From Diadema setosum (taxonomy: Eukaryota; Echinodermata; Echinoidea; Diadematoida; Diadematidae), in contig CM067066.1 in the NCBI GenBank assembly GCA_033980235.1, forward strand, positions 39,861,455 to 39,925,454: DNA of 64,000 nucleotides, given 5' to 3'. The translations under genes and the position numbers were made by a program. Position 1 is the first letter of the stretch. Each line of letters opens with the position of its first letter. This document shows, piece after piece, positions 46,181 to 59,085 of this stretch. The notes under the pieces were generated by a model. It searched no databases and was not told the origin of the DNA. It saw only the letters and a list, made by a program, of their open reading frames with translations.

Positions 46181-48660
46181 AGGATGAAATACACAGTTCT
46201 CTCTCACGGTGAGAGCTTCGGCATAAAGACTAGCTGTCAATCAAGGCCAGTGACACGTTGTGGCGGGATCTGGCACTAAGCGTTCCAACATTCCAGGCTG
46301 GATAATGGAAAGAAAATGAAGTGCTCGCTCCAATTTGATTCATAGGAAGAATGCTAGGGAGAGGCATGGCCCGAGACACCCAATCAATACATAATAATCA
46401 GAAATAAGGCTCATATGCCGGATGCGTCAAGTCGATGCTTGCCGTAATTATGAAACAAAACAGCTTAATTCAGAGGGACGGGGGCTGGTAAAGCTATTGG
46501 ACACGTTTTGATGCCTTCGATAGACGGGTGATTAAGAATGGGGGGAGATTCTGACACTGCCAGTTAGAGAGTGGGCTTGTAAAAGCTGGATTGTTTTAAT
46601 CTCCCTCAAATCACCCACACCTCTCTCCTACATGGGTTTTCATCTTTCTTTATCCACTATCATCCTTGAGAACTGTGCTAGGAAATGAAAAATTCAATGA
46701 GATTATGTCTGCATTTGAAACGGATGAGGGAACACAAAACAACAGAAACGCAATTTCAATGATAATTGGTTACAGAGCGAAGCCACGCTGGAGGTTCACT
46801 GCACAATAATCAGCCAAGACTTAAATTACCGTCTTTGCAAATAATTGAAAAATGACTCACAATTTAGCTACAGTTATCGGGACTAATCAGACATACTGCA
46901 AAATGCTTTTAATGCACTGACGGGGAAAAAAAAAGAATTTGATTTGTTTTGATTTAGTTTTCTCCTTGCCTCATCAAACCTGGAAATGAGAGGGGATGAG
47001 GAGGACGTAAATGTGTGGTTGAATCAGGTATCAATGCACTTCTTTATAGTTCAACATAACCCAAGCGGACATGAAGCATCCCCCACTCTTTTCTTTAGAC
47101 AACCATTTGCCTCCAATCAGGAGACGGCACCGCTAATCAGCCGGACGATGCACACTGCACAAGGCAATTAAAGCAAGACCAATATCAAAAGAAATCTGTC
47201 TTAATTTCCACCAAACCATTGCTTTTCATATCATCTTTTTCCCTCTCTTTCTCATTGTGCTCTTTTCTCATTTTGGAGGGAAGACAACAAAAGACGAAGA
47301 ACACAAGAGACGGCTGCCAAATCTCTACAACCTCTCCCTTTCTCTTTACCACCCCCCCCCCCCCCCCCCCGAAAGAAAATGAAAAGACGTATTGGAAGAT
47401 AGAAGAAAGGAAGGGTCTGGCTGGATGGTAGTGGTGGGTTGGGGTGAGCATTAATTGCACCGTACCTTGAGTAGCAAGCTCCGACATAATTACTCCATTA
47501 CAGAAGACCAGTAGGTTGTGTGCCAGGTCGAGATGTGTGCATGGGACTAATGGATTTCTATTCAAGCCATTGAAACGGCAAGCCCTGCCAAGTCATTTTC
47601 ATTAATGAGTTTTCTGACACAGGAGAGAGTCCCACAAAAGGGGCAGGGGAAACAAGATACCAACAACATGGCAAGAACAAAGACGCTGCACGCTTCGGCG
47701 TCATGGCGATCGACTCAAACTTCATGTTTCTCCTCTCGTCTGCCTCTTTCCCTTCACCCCTCGTCCTCTGCTAAGCCAACAGAAAATGGGCATAATTACC
47801 ATTTCTTTAATATCGCCCATTCTTCTGATCCCCATTTCTATCCTTTTACACCCATGCCCTGGCTCTCAAACTCCCCCCTCTTGGTTGGTCATATTTTCCC
47901 TGGACGTTCAGCTTTTTCCATCAACTCATCACCAGTATCATTTAACCATCTTTCTCTCTTCCTCTCGGCCCTGTCTTATTGCTTGTCTTCACTAGACCTT
48001 TTTTTTTTTTCACTGCATAATTGTAATGTCCCCTTCTCTTGATTTTGAAGGATTGAGCGACAACTTTTGTTCATTGCTTTCCTTTTTTTTTGGGGGGGGG
48101 GGGTGAAAGCCATGAGGGTCTCATATTGCACAAAGTCTGTCTTTGAAGCTACTCCACTTTTGATTCTCAATGGATTGTACATTTATTCATATACATTATG
48201 TAGATTATTTTCTTTTGTTTGAATTTTATAATGTAATATTTCATTTTGTATCAGATTCACTCCTTGTACCATTCAAAGACTTTAATAAATCATAATTTAC
48301 CCAAAAATCTGCAAATCTTTCATCTTTGAATGTGACGTTCAGAGTGGTCTTTCTTCTCGTTGTTGTACTGGTCAGTTCTGGTCAACATCACCATTGATCT
48401 TTTTCTCCTCTCTCTTTAAATCTTTTTCTCCATTTTTACCCCTTGCAATTTGGGTTTTATTGTCCCCTTTTTCCATGTGTAATCTACACATTTCCAGACT
48501 CCCATTGTCCAAACTCAATCAAAATTAATGAAACACAGCTGGGGTTTTATTCCTTGGTTCTCTCAGGGCAAAAAAAAAAAAAAAAATGGATCACACGAGA
48601 ATGATTAGTATTTGGCGAGTGTCTTGGAAACACATTCTGCTTGTGCTAGAGTGTGTGTTT
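46181..48660. other. zfhx3 upstream region IV: candidate regulatory block and simple repeats
   Basis: 46190-46560 is GC-balanced and free of simple repeats, with a PBX-MEIS motif at 46234-46243 and several TAATTA/ATTA cores. 46990-47180 and 47450-47600 are similar short blocks. Long oligo(C) (47351-47371) and oligo(G) (48092-48102) runs separate them. No coding exon seen. Confidence 0.35.
46234..46243 (-). promoter_or_regulatory. PBX-MEIS/PREP composite motif (TGATTGACAG on the minus strand)
   Basis: Exact ten-base match, CTGTCAATCA on the plus strand, near the start of the repeat-free block 46190-46560, about 11.8 kb upstream of the zfhx3 start codon. Function unproven. Confidence 0.35.
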
Positions 48661-48669
48661 GTCAAACAT

Positions 48670-48695
48670 TAAGCACACACACAAACACACACACA

Positions 48696-48736
<41 letters not shown>

Positions 48737-48741
48737 ACACA
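48670..48741. repeat. (AC)n microsatellite
   Basis: ACACAC with AAACAC interruptions, then an uninterrupted (AC)15-type core. Confidence 0.92.
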
Positions 48742-48979
48742 AATACATAAACCATCTCTGACAAAAAAAAGAAAAAAAGGCTACAGTGTCACTGCAATGT
48801 ATGTAATCATCATCAAGAAGCCCTGATAAGCATTTTCCATTGAGCTTTTTATCGCCAACACTCTCTGAACATGATATAATCTAATGCTATGATACTAAAT
48901 GAAATATGGCTCTATAATATATGACATATAAAATATGGCACAGATACATTTTTACATAAAGACACCATGGCAATTTATC

Positions 48980-49070
48980 AACCCGTTGAAGACTAGTCCC
49001 GAGTATACTAGGGCAGGTGTCTATGGGAAATATGTGTTGTAGTTAAATCAGCCTGTCGTCAGTGGGTTAA
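48980..49070 (-). mobile_element. ~90-bp palindromic MITE-like element, copy C (reversed)
   Basis: Same family as 783-870 in the opposite orientation: starts AACCCGTTGAAGAC, contains GAGTATACTAGGGCAGGTGT and ends GTGGGTTAA. It lies in the upstream region of zfhx3. Confidence 0.73.
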
Positions 49071-52000
49071 CAAATGGGAAAGAATGAGATCACTCATACA
49101 TCATCAATATATCTGTGACTTGTTTAAAGGATATATTTGGCTTCATATTTTCTGTTCACATTGAAAAAGACAATAATTCCCTTGCTACCTGCAATACTTT
49201 TGGTTGAGGTTTGGCAGTATTACTACATATGCTATCTAATTTCTGAGGGGAAGGGGCATTTTTCATAATTGTTTAAAAGGCATATCTATGACCTATTCTT
49301 GTCTTGACAATGTAAGCACTCACACATTCTTAATTTATTACCAACAAATGAATGCTTGTTACTTTACATTAATTCAAAGAAGCTTTTTTGTCATTGTTGT
49401 GTGCAATCCTTTGCAATAGCATGGCTCCATTCACAGCTTCATACCATCACTGCCATAAAGGAAGGCAATTAAATACTCCGTGTCAGCCAATACAATGTCA
49501 ATACATGCAAGCATTGATTTTCAAATGTCACACTGAGGTTCCACAGAAATTCCTTGGTGATATTTCAGCATTTTGAAAACATTTTGTTAGAGAAAACGTG
49601 AAGAAGAAAAACTGCTTTTTGACATTATCACAAAGAGAGGGACATATTCCACAACAGTTTCCCCGGCTCAATTGACAAACGCAGCATAAGATGGCAGAGT
49701 TAGCCTTTCACCACAACGGGAGGGAACTACATAAACACAATACGTGGCGAACTTGAGTAAGAAAGTGAGAAAGAAACAGATGACATGGGACAAACATAGA
49801 AACAGTGAGCACACGCCCGATATTAATCATTTCTAATTACCAAATGGAGTGTGGGGAAAACCATCAAGGTAAGGGAGAAAACTGAACGGGCTGAGACAAA
49901 CCAATCTTGGAAAGATAGTCAAGTCCCAAAGGCAATCATACAGCTTTTTTAATTATGCCATCTCCAGTTTTATACTGTTCTCTCGCTAATTAGAGAAAAG
50001 GAGAGGGAGAAAGAGAGCAGAGAGGAGGGAAGGGGGGGGGGGGGTCTGGTGTAACTGTGTACTGTGCATTTGGCTTCCGAGAGGTTGGAGTGTCGTGAGT
50101 AGAGAAGTAATTAAAATTTGCCTGTACACTGTTTGGAGAATAATTGATTTGGAGCATGTGGCGTTGTTGGCAAGTAGATATATTTATCCAACTTCAATCA
50201 ATCATTTGGGGATTGCTAAGTGCACAAAAACAGAAATGTATGTTAATTAAATATTCAATGGGGAACTTAAGCCAGGCATTGATCTGGTTTTTATAAGGAA
50301 TCAGTCTCCACACGTACAAAGGAACTGCTGTGGGTACATACTGAGATTCAGTGTGTGTGTGTATTGCCAGTCTTTCCGGAACTGAACAACATTTATACCA
50401 AAGCCTTATGTTGACAATCATTGGTGAATGGGTGAATGTACAGTATTCATACACAAACATAAATGAAACCTCATTCAAGACGAGCTAGATAGTGCAAAGA
50501 TTTAAACAGCATACAAAAAAAGAAAAAAAATATATATATACATATCTTAGCCACCATAAGCATATTATGTATGTGGTACAAAAGATATATCGAAATAGAT
50601 GAGCATTTGGCATCAGACAGACACACTGTAGACTACCTGTATACCCCAGGGAACAAGAAATATTTAGCTTCACAAATGGTGGTGAATATTACAACTAATG
50701 GCAGAAACGTTCCTAAAACTGCTGTTTTCAGTATATCAATGGCATTATGTGCCATGCAGCCATACATTTTGACAATGCCAGTAGTGCCACTTTGTATTAA
50801 TAAAAGTGTATAAAATAAAATATACTTTGAACTGTTTGACTGCCTGAGTACAAGTGTGTGCATGTGTGTACTGTGTGTGCACAACTACATGTGCTTGGGT
50901 GTAAGTTCTGTCATTGTCAAATCTATCAAACATCTCATATATTTTTTATTCTCCTCTAGAGGCATGCCATTAGGACAATCTTCCAGGCTCCCCCAAGGAC
51001 ACTAGAGCACTGGACATCATGGTGACCATCATCCCCATGGACCTGAGTGACCTACTTTCCCCTGTGCCTACCCACAATGCATCAGTACTGACAGCCAGAA
51101 AATAACAAATAAAATAATACAAAACAAACAAGCAGCAATACACAGACATCAATATCAAGAGGGATTATTATGCAGCCTTGCAGGAGATGTAAAAGAAAAA
51201 ACATCAAGGTCTATCAAAGATAAAAAAAAAGTAGGACAGTCAGAATAGGCCTTTACTGTTCATGAAAAAAAGCATTTTATGCCAATCTGCAAAAATGTAA
51301 GACGTTGAGTATTACATCTCCCATCTCAGTTCTCCATCGCCATTCTAGCGAGGGCAGGCTAGGCAGAGATGCTCAGTCAAACAAACAAACAAACAAAACA
51401 TCAGCAGTCACGGACGAGTCTTTTGAAGACTGTTCTCTGACGTCAATTTACTTTCCAAGTAAATACAGTTATACAATCAACACTTACACCTCTCGCATTT
51501 GTCAAGTCATTATACATATACAAAAATTCAGTTCAATTTATGTGTAAATGACAAGCACTTGGAATAGAAAATAAATCTCTGAAATTACATATATATACAA
51601 AACACATTTTGACACCACAACTTCCAATGCTTCTCCTTTGCTTATCCGATATTTAGAGCATGCCGAGTGACTTGTATACTATACGTATGGATTAAAATCA
51701 TGTAGATTAGAGCTGCGCCCATATTATCAATGTGTAGGTGTGGTCTGTCATGGTAATAATAGGTGCTATGGCCTCTGACTGTTCACTATCACCATCTTCT
51801 AAACAAGATGGATACCATTCTCACCCACAGTTGAGAGGTATAACCAATGTGTTTCTTTTCCCATACACTCTCATCCTACAGACTTTATTGATGGATCAAA
51901 TCTTCATGCTACCACTACTAAATCACCAAAATCTCTCGGCTCACATGTAGCGCACTGACCATGATATCAGAATGTGATGTTGATTTATGCAGAGAGCAAC

Positions 52001-52900
52001 GAGGCAAAAATTACCTTGAAAAGTACAACTTACAAAACATAGAGCAAAGCATTCAATTCAATCTTATCACATGACTCGTGACTGGCATACAAATTTTCCC
52101 CATCAGTGCCATTATGATGATGAGAAAAAAAAGGGACTCCTTTTCTCCCCAATTCTGCTAATCCATGAACAGTTCAGAGATTATTGAGGTCACATCAAAA
52201 GAGTTCCATTATTTACTGGTGTATTACTGCTGCGTGCAGAGAATGTAAGACTTAGAGTGAATAAGACCCGATTGTATTTATCCTGAGCAAAGACGAGAGA
52301 GAGGGAGAGTGTGCTTGTGTTTCAATAGACAGCCTACCTGTATGTTTAGAGCCTTAACAACACGTCCATGGACTCCCACCCTCACACACTACAGATATAT
52401 TACTAGGATACTTGCCCCAATTAGTAGTGCTACACCTTGTAATTACATTAAGAGGAGACAAACTGCCATGTCTGTATGGTGGTAAATATGGAGTCATTAG
52501 AAGTTGAGACTCCAAAGCTGAGTCTTGGTCACTAGAGACTGGCATTAAATGAGGACATTTGTGACAAACAAGGCAAGGCTTCCTCAGCAATCAGAAAATA
52601 TGCTAAACTTAATCAAGAAAATAAAGATTAAATGGTATAGCTAGGAGTATTTTAGGGATGTCATAAAAGATGTTTGTATGAAAATGACATTTTACTCAGA
52701 AAGATGACTGAAAATACTGTGATATTTATGAAAAAGACACTAGGTCAAAAAATATTGATATTTTCTCCCTGTTCTGTGATCAGCTTTCAAATCAAAGTGA
52801 AGGTGTTGAGGGAGACATTTGTCACTGTACCAGCAATATGGTCCACAAATTATATGGATTACTCTTTCACCCTATGAAGCTGGCTAACGTTGCAGTGTTA
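49071..52900. other. zfhx3 upstream region V: non-coding
   Basis: 49640-50170 is a more balanced block with GCTAATTAGAGAAAAGG-type homeodomain cores, ending in an oligo(G) run near 50034. The rest is AT-rich with short TG/TA runs (50528-50540, 50855-50880). No exon candidate. Confidence 0.35.
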
Positions 52901-54726
52901 CCATACAACTAAATGCCAGGACTTTCTGGCTGTTGATATTATGCTTTATTTCAAGCATGCTAGGGTACAGGATTCAGGTAAGTGATAATTCTCATTTGAT
53001 AAAAAGGTTTATCACTGCAGTCTGCCAAGTCTGAGGGATGAAATCTGTGGATTGCATAGGCAGGTATATAAAACCACACACACCATTAACATGTCACACA
53101 CTGCACACGCATGCAAACGCTTCCTGTGTAAGAGGATGCCGGCCAAAAATGCAATTAAAATTCAAATGGCTCATTGTTTAAAGAAGCTTTCCAAATGAAG
53201 CGTCCTGTCAATGCACTGATCTAACTGGAGGCGGTGAATGGAGGCACTGATAATTCAGCTTTGGTATCCCCTTCCCTGCGCAAACTTCATCCCTCATTAT
53301 TATTTGTCCACAGGCATCGAGCTGGCGATGACCTCATCGGGACAAGAGATTCGAGAACCATTACCGGCGAAGATGAGAGACAGGTAGAAGGCACAGTCAG
53401 AGTGCGGGAGTGGGGGGCTAACAAGGCAAACAAAAGCCATCTGACATGCCAGTCACACACAGGAACTTGAGTAGGTGGGACTAACGCTATGCAAATACTG
53501 TCAAATTGACCATGGCACAAACACGTTGTGGCGTGTCAAACCAGTCACTTCCACTGCTCCCACCATTTAGCCAGTCAACATGGCTTGCACACTAATGGAA
53601 AACGATTCCTGAAACAAGAGGGTGGGAAAGATGAAGTAAATTACGCTTCTAACTCGATGAGCGTCCTGCATGGCTGCATGCACCTGAATGATTTGAATAA
53701 ATTTGCATTCGTTGAATTCCCTCTGTGCTTTTTGGGAGTGCTTTGGCATGCAGAGAAGGCCACAATATTGGGCTTGAGTGACTGTCAACACGCTTCATCA
53801 TATCAAAAGTCAATACAACGTGGGCTTCTTATTCACTGTGCCTCTAAATCAAATAAACATTTTTATGGAAATAGTGACTTAAACAAACTTTTGACATCCT
53901 GTGAGAAAAACAACATTTCCCCCTTTTTCTCCTATGCTGGATTCTCAGCTAACAGCTGCTTGTCAAGTAGGCCTCTTCAGCATGAGACATTTCAGATTAT
54001 TATTTGGTTTAATTAGCTAATTTCCAGACAATCTAAATTTAAAATGTCATCAGCCATGGGGAGTGCCCTGTAGACTTTCCTCCACCACTGCTTATAAGAT
54101 GTATCAACAAGTTTTCTTTTCAAATGTCAGGATTCTGCTCCCCTACGTCCTGAGAGAAAAGAGCAGAGATCCTATTTCTACTAGATACCCATCACTTTTT
54201 TTGTTGATGAGGAGAGAGAGGAACAAAGAAAGAGAAACAGGAATTAGACTCAGCTGGGGCAACTGTCTGGGAAGACACATCAAAGACGCAGGGACAAAGC
54301 CAGCAGGAAATGGCACCGATGCTGACCTCCCAGGGTGCCCAAAAAGAAGGTTGCTTCTCCTGACAGGGTGTCTACACTGTCCCCACCAAGAACTAGACTG
54401 GAATCAAGTTACCCCTCTCCCATCCTTAACCCCCTTACCCCAACCCCCTTCCCCTCTCTCGAGTCACCTTCTCACTTCCCTTCCCCCCTGCAACTAGAAT
54501 CAATGTGTTCTTCCTGAATCCAAGACCCACAGGGCCAACCTTGATCTTTACCTCTTCTCATGCTCTTCACCCTCCTGTCCCTTCCCTCCTTTTCTTCCCT
54601 ACCCCCCCCTTCTCTTCCATAGTCCCCTATCCCCCCTGCCATCTTCCTTCAAAACATTAATCTGCTTGTACAGAGAATATCACTGGAGATGCAGGAGACC
54701 CCAAGTTATGCATCCTGGCATATATA
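52901..54726. other. zfhx3 upstream region VI: candidate regulatory block
   Basis: 53130-53560 is GC-balanced with an octamer ATGCAAAT at 53489-53496; another (ATTTGCAT) follows at 53701-53708. 54390-54640 is pyrimidine-rich (CCCTTCCC-type). Short open frames have no domain signature. Confidence 0.33.
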
Positions 54727-54974
54727 TTTTGTAAAAGCTGTAATTTTAATGGACAGATATTTTTATGAATGAGGAGGTCACAGATATTTTCACGATTTTG
54801 ACAAAAAGACTATAAAGACTATAGTAAGTGCACAACTCCTGACCGTTCACTCTGCTACTCTATGTGATCGAGATCAGGTGGCGATATTTTCGCATTCTGT
54901 TTGATTCACGGCTCAATAGTGACTCATGAAATTTGCAAAAATTTAACCCTTACAAAAATAACAGCTTTTATAGT
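54727..54974. mobile_element. Degenerate MITE with GTAAAAGCTG-type inverted ends
   Basis: The left end TTTTGTAAAAGCTGTAATTT and right end AAAATAACAGCTTTTATAGT are inverted copies with mismatches. The interior has decayed TTTCACG/TTTCGC words. The ends resemble those of the element at 17327-17543, suggesting one superfamily. Confidence 0.55.
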
Positions 54975-55331
54975 AGTTGAAAGTCTACATTGTTGGGCTC
55001 TAATTTTTCCTCCTTGGCTATATCTGAATTCCACCAAAGACCAAAGATGACAATTACTATCAAATGAGTAGGAGAAATATTCACGAGCTTTAGATTCCTT
55101 CTAGCAATTGCTTAAATGCAAATGTTTAGATAGACTGTGTTTTTATTTTGAAGTCTAGGACCCTCCATGTAAATAGAAGCTACCATATGCACATGAAACA
55201 ATATTATCTCACAGCCGAGCAATTCTATTTAGATTTTGAAATGAAGAAGGACTGGCCTTAAAATGCTGGTGTATTAAGTCAAAACAAACAGGTTTAGAAT
55301 GACATATCACCAATGTTCATGGCCAGCACTC

Positions 55332-55362
<31 letters not shown>

Positions 55363-57989
55363 CCAAGGAGCAGTTTCATGGGACCCTGTTCTCTTGTCTG
55401 CTATTCATTTCACAGTGCTTGATTCTCTTGTCTGCTATTCGTTTCAGTGTTTGATTCTCTTGGTAGACATAATTTTGGCGATGTCACCATCTCAAGATCA
55501 ACTTCTATAAAAATTGACATCTTCTGGCTGACGCTCTGTCGAGGTGACCTACGTTTGATGGTAGCACAAGTCAGCTTGTGTCTTCACAATTATTCCGGCT
55601 TGGCGAATGAAGACCGATAGCTGCACTCTTCCTCCTGGACGAGGGGTGAACAAATCAAATTGTGAAATCCAAAGAGTGATCTTAATGAAAAGAAATGTGA
55701 AGCAGGTGTAGTCATAATCCCCTTCCTCTTGACTGTCAGATTGACTTAGAAATTATCCTCCATCCAGCCAGTTGCCTCGGCTCAAGTGACCACAGAAAGG
55801 AAAGAGGTTCGCACTGCAACCTTTATACATGTGAGAATTCCTCCACGAAGCACGAGGACTAATTAAATAAGTGAAAAGCGAAGTGACTAAGTTTGGTATT
55901 TCGGGACAGACTGCCATGTTTGAAAAGCAAAAGCAAAAAAAAAAAAAGAGAATTAATAGGGTTTGGGATCACACCAGTTTTCTTTTGTCTGGTATAGTCT
56001 ACGACTGTCTGATCGCTCTGCTGAATTTGCATCCGTACACTACTGAGACGGAACCATTAATGAGGATGTGCAAATTAAAGATTTGATGAAGAATTGGTAG
56101 AATATATGCCTACAGACCATGGATGTGTTTCACAACTCTGTGGAATCTTGTAAATCAAAAAGATTTTGTGTTTATCTGTTTCTAAATATTGCTTAAGGTA
56201 AGCTCATGATTCCCTCCCAGCCTCTCCTTTCCCACGCTTGTTCTAGTAAGTCTCACTGTACTCCGGAGCAAGAGGAGGATCGAGACCAGGAGAGAAGTCC
56301 TCCTCTTATTCTGGGATGCAGGGGGTGTTGGGGGATGATCATAGCTGTGGGACTGAAGATCATAGCTGCAGGATAGAGAGATGGGGAGAGACGGATAAAC
56401 GGAGAAGGAGGAGAGAGAGGGAGAGAGAGGGAGTAGGATGCGGAGTGATGAGGCATTTGTAGTCTGCCTTACAGCACGTGTTCTGTCCAGAAGCAAAAAT
56501 GCGGGGTGACAACTGTATAATCTCATTAGGTGGAGAGACCATGACATGCACAACACAGGGGAAATTCCACTTTGACGTTGAATAATCAAGAAAATTCACT
56601 TAGCATAATCATGAAATCATACGCATTTTTGCTTCCAATGTCTTCCGTTTCGCAGCAGTTGCAATCTTTATATCCCTCTCTCTCTCTCTCTCTCTCATTT
56701 CTTTCTCTATCACACTCCTTCTCTGTCTTGCATCTAGATATTCTTTCTCTCATTTTTATTTCCTCCTCCTGTTTTGGGCGAGATTCGTGATAAGATTTGA
56801 AACAAGCTGCACGAGCTGGGCGTGTTTTCCAGCTCAACCCGAGCAATTATTCAATTAACAAAGGAGGGGCTGAGAGTATAAGATGAATACGACGCGCAGC
56901 GATTCGTTACTTGCTTGATTAAATCCCCTATGGGTACGCAAGACTTCCATCTCCCTTCTCCCGTCCATCCCCTGTGGGTTCAGAACTCTAATTATAATAC
57001 AAAACATACTTCATGTTGTCCCATGCAACTAAAGTCACAGAGAAGAAATTCTACTTCGTTAGATGATAATTGAAAAACTCTACTTGCGAGGATACCTTTT
57101 TAGTTTGCAAGTTCTTTGGCTTTAATTTGGGAAAGGTAATGAAGGTAGTAATAACACAGCTTTTAACTTCTGGTCTTCCATTAGGTACGTTTAATGTATG
57201 ATGCAGTTTTAATGAAGACGAATAATGACAAACCCTATACTTTCCTTCTTTCAGAACTTGACCTTTTCATGGAGTGCCATTACTACTCATTACCATACGC
57301 ACCAGAACAACTGTCCTGACAAATGACGGATGACATAAAGGAATAATCTTCTATTAGCTAGAATAGCACTGCCCTAGTAAATCACCCAGGCCTCTATTAG
57401 CATTTCTGATGTACTTATTAATGCATGTTATCGATAAATGTACATCTTCATTACTTCAGACTGGCGACTCCGAGTATGCCCCGTGCGTGACATGGAATGA
57501 ACTCACAAAATGTAGTTTGCATCTAAGCATCACTCACTTTAACCCATATCTGCTGACTAGCACATGAAGTTTTTGCCTCTAGATAATGGATGAGTAGTTT
57601 TATTGTGTGAGACATTTTGTCATTACAGATACGTGATCTCATAATACCAAGAAAGGCAAGGTGCATTCTTACGTGTTCATGATTGTAGAACAAAAATCTG
57701 GGTTTCTAGAAATTGATGTTACATGCTCTTTACAACAACTCTAATACACACAACTTATTTACAAGCAACTCCTTGCCCTCCAAATACAGGCATAAAAAGA
57801 AATGAAAATATATTTTGCTTCATTATTCCCATCATTTGAGAATATCTCCAGATGCACTGAAGAGGCTATATTCAAATCATTTGTGTTTTTTTTTCTAAAT
57901 ATATATTGCTTTTATCCATACCTACTCAAATATTGTTGAATTCCATACTATAGCCATCCAGCCAGGAATTTGTCTTTTTCAGATCAAAC

Positions 57990-58045
<56 letters not shown>

Positions 58046-58466
58046 TACAAAAACTATTGTTCCTGGGAATGTAATCATTCTTGGAAATCTCATGTCAATA
58101 TTTGACTAAAGAGCAAGGTTAGCAGAGGCTGGCAAATTTTCTCATTAGCTGCAACCTTAAAACATTGGTCTCTATAACCCCTTAATAAATAAAATAGGAG
58201 TGTTTCTTTTATATCTATCATTGTTTGCAGAGAGGCTAAAACTACAACAGATTTGTGCATGAAAAGAGATTACATTCTCTTTGACTTATCAAAATATTCC
58301 TGGCAAATTTTCTTGCACCAAAGTAATATGGATACCAGATGATTTGCTACTTCAGTCCTAAATCAAATGTTGCCAAAATTCTCTCCTGTTTCCCATCAGT
58401 TACTTTAAATACAACCAACCCTAATTCTTCTTTTAAAGTAGATACGTTTAGTGAATGAGATCTACC
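54975..58466. other. zfhx3 upstream region VII: non-coding with simple repeats
   Basis: Contains (CAA)n at 55331-55362, (CT)n at 56676-56697 and a long (TA)n run at 57994-58041. 55540-55900 and 56800-57000 are balanced, repeat-poor blocks; an ATTTGCAT octamer lies at 56025-56032. No exon candidate. Confidence 0.35.
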
Positions 58467-59085
58467 TTAAAGGCATTATTTACCATTTGCAGATGAAACA
58501 AAAAACCCAGCATTAGTGCTTCAAAATAGTTGTTCAATGTGAATTAGGGATAGAAACATCCAACGTAGAAATTTGAATCAGTATAATCAATATTAAGCAT
58601 TGTTAAATGAAGAGTTTGTTTGCAAAAACCGATAAGTCCATATTTGCCAAATGGAGATATTTGCGATTAAAGGTCAAGAAAAATAAAGAGAATAATAAGA
58701 AAATTTGTGCTTCTTTTGACCATAACTTCAAAAATGTACCTTTATATGTAGTGACCAATATATCATTTAAAAGGTATTATTTTGTACTTTATGACACAGA
58801 CCGTACTTCAAAATCTTCAAAAATGGACTTATCGGTTTTTGCAAACAAACTCTTCAAATATACAAAATGTGAACAACAGATATAATAAAAATGTTTCTAG
58901 ACTAAAACGTCTACAGTTATGGTTTGATAAGAAAAATAGTGATATCTCCTTATATTTTAGGCTTTATTGCAAAAATTTTATATGGTAAGATGTTTTGTAT
59001 TACGACTGACCTACACATACGCATCAAAAGTGATATTTTGAACATTTTTAAAATCACAGCTCCCAAAGGTAAACAGGACCTTTAA
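58467..59085 (+). mobile_element. Dispersed repeat, copy 3, interrupted by a nested MITE
   Basis: Same family and orientation as 16322-16660: starts TTAAAGGCATTATTTACC, ends AAAGGTAAACAGGACCTTTAA. It is split after AGCATTGTTAAAT by the element at 58609-58855 and resumes ATACAAAATGTGAAC, where the uninterrupted copy reads straight through. Confidence 0.85.
58609..58855. mobile_element. Nested MITE, 247 bp, with AAAT target-site duplication
   Basis: Terminal inverted repeats of about 33 bp start GAAGAGTTTGTTTGCAAAAA and end TTTTTGCAAACAAACTCTTC. AAAT flanks both ends (58605-58608 and 58856-58859). Removing the element and one AAAT restores an alignment with the related copy near 16433-16455, so the boundaries are exact. 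Non-coding. Confidence 0.9.
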
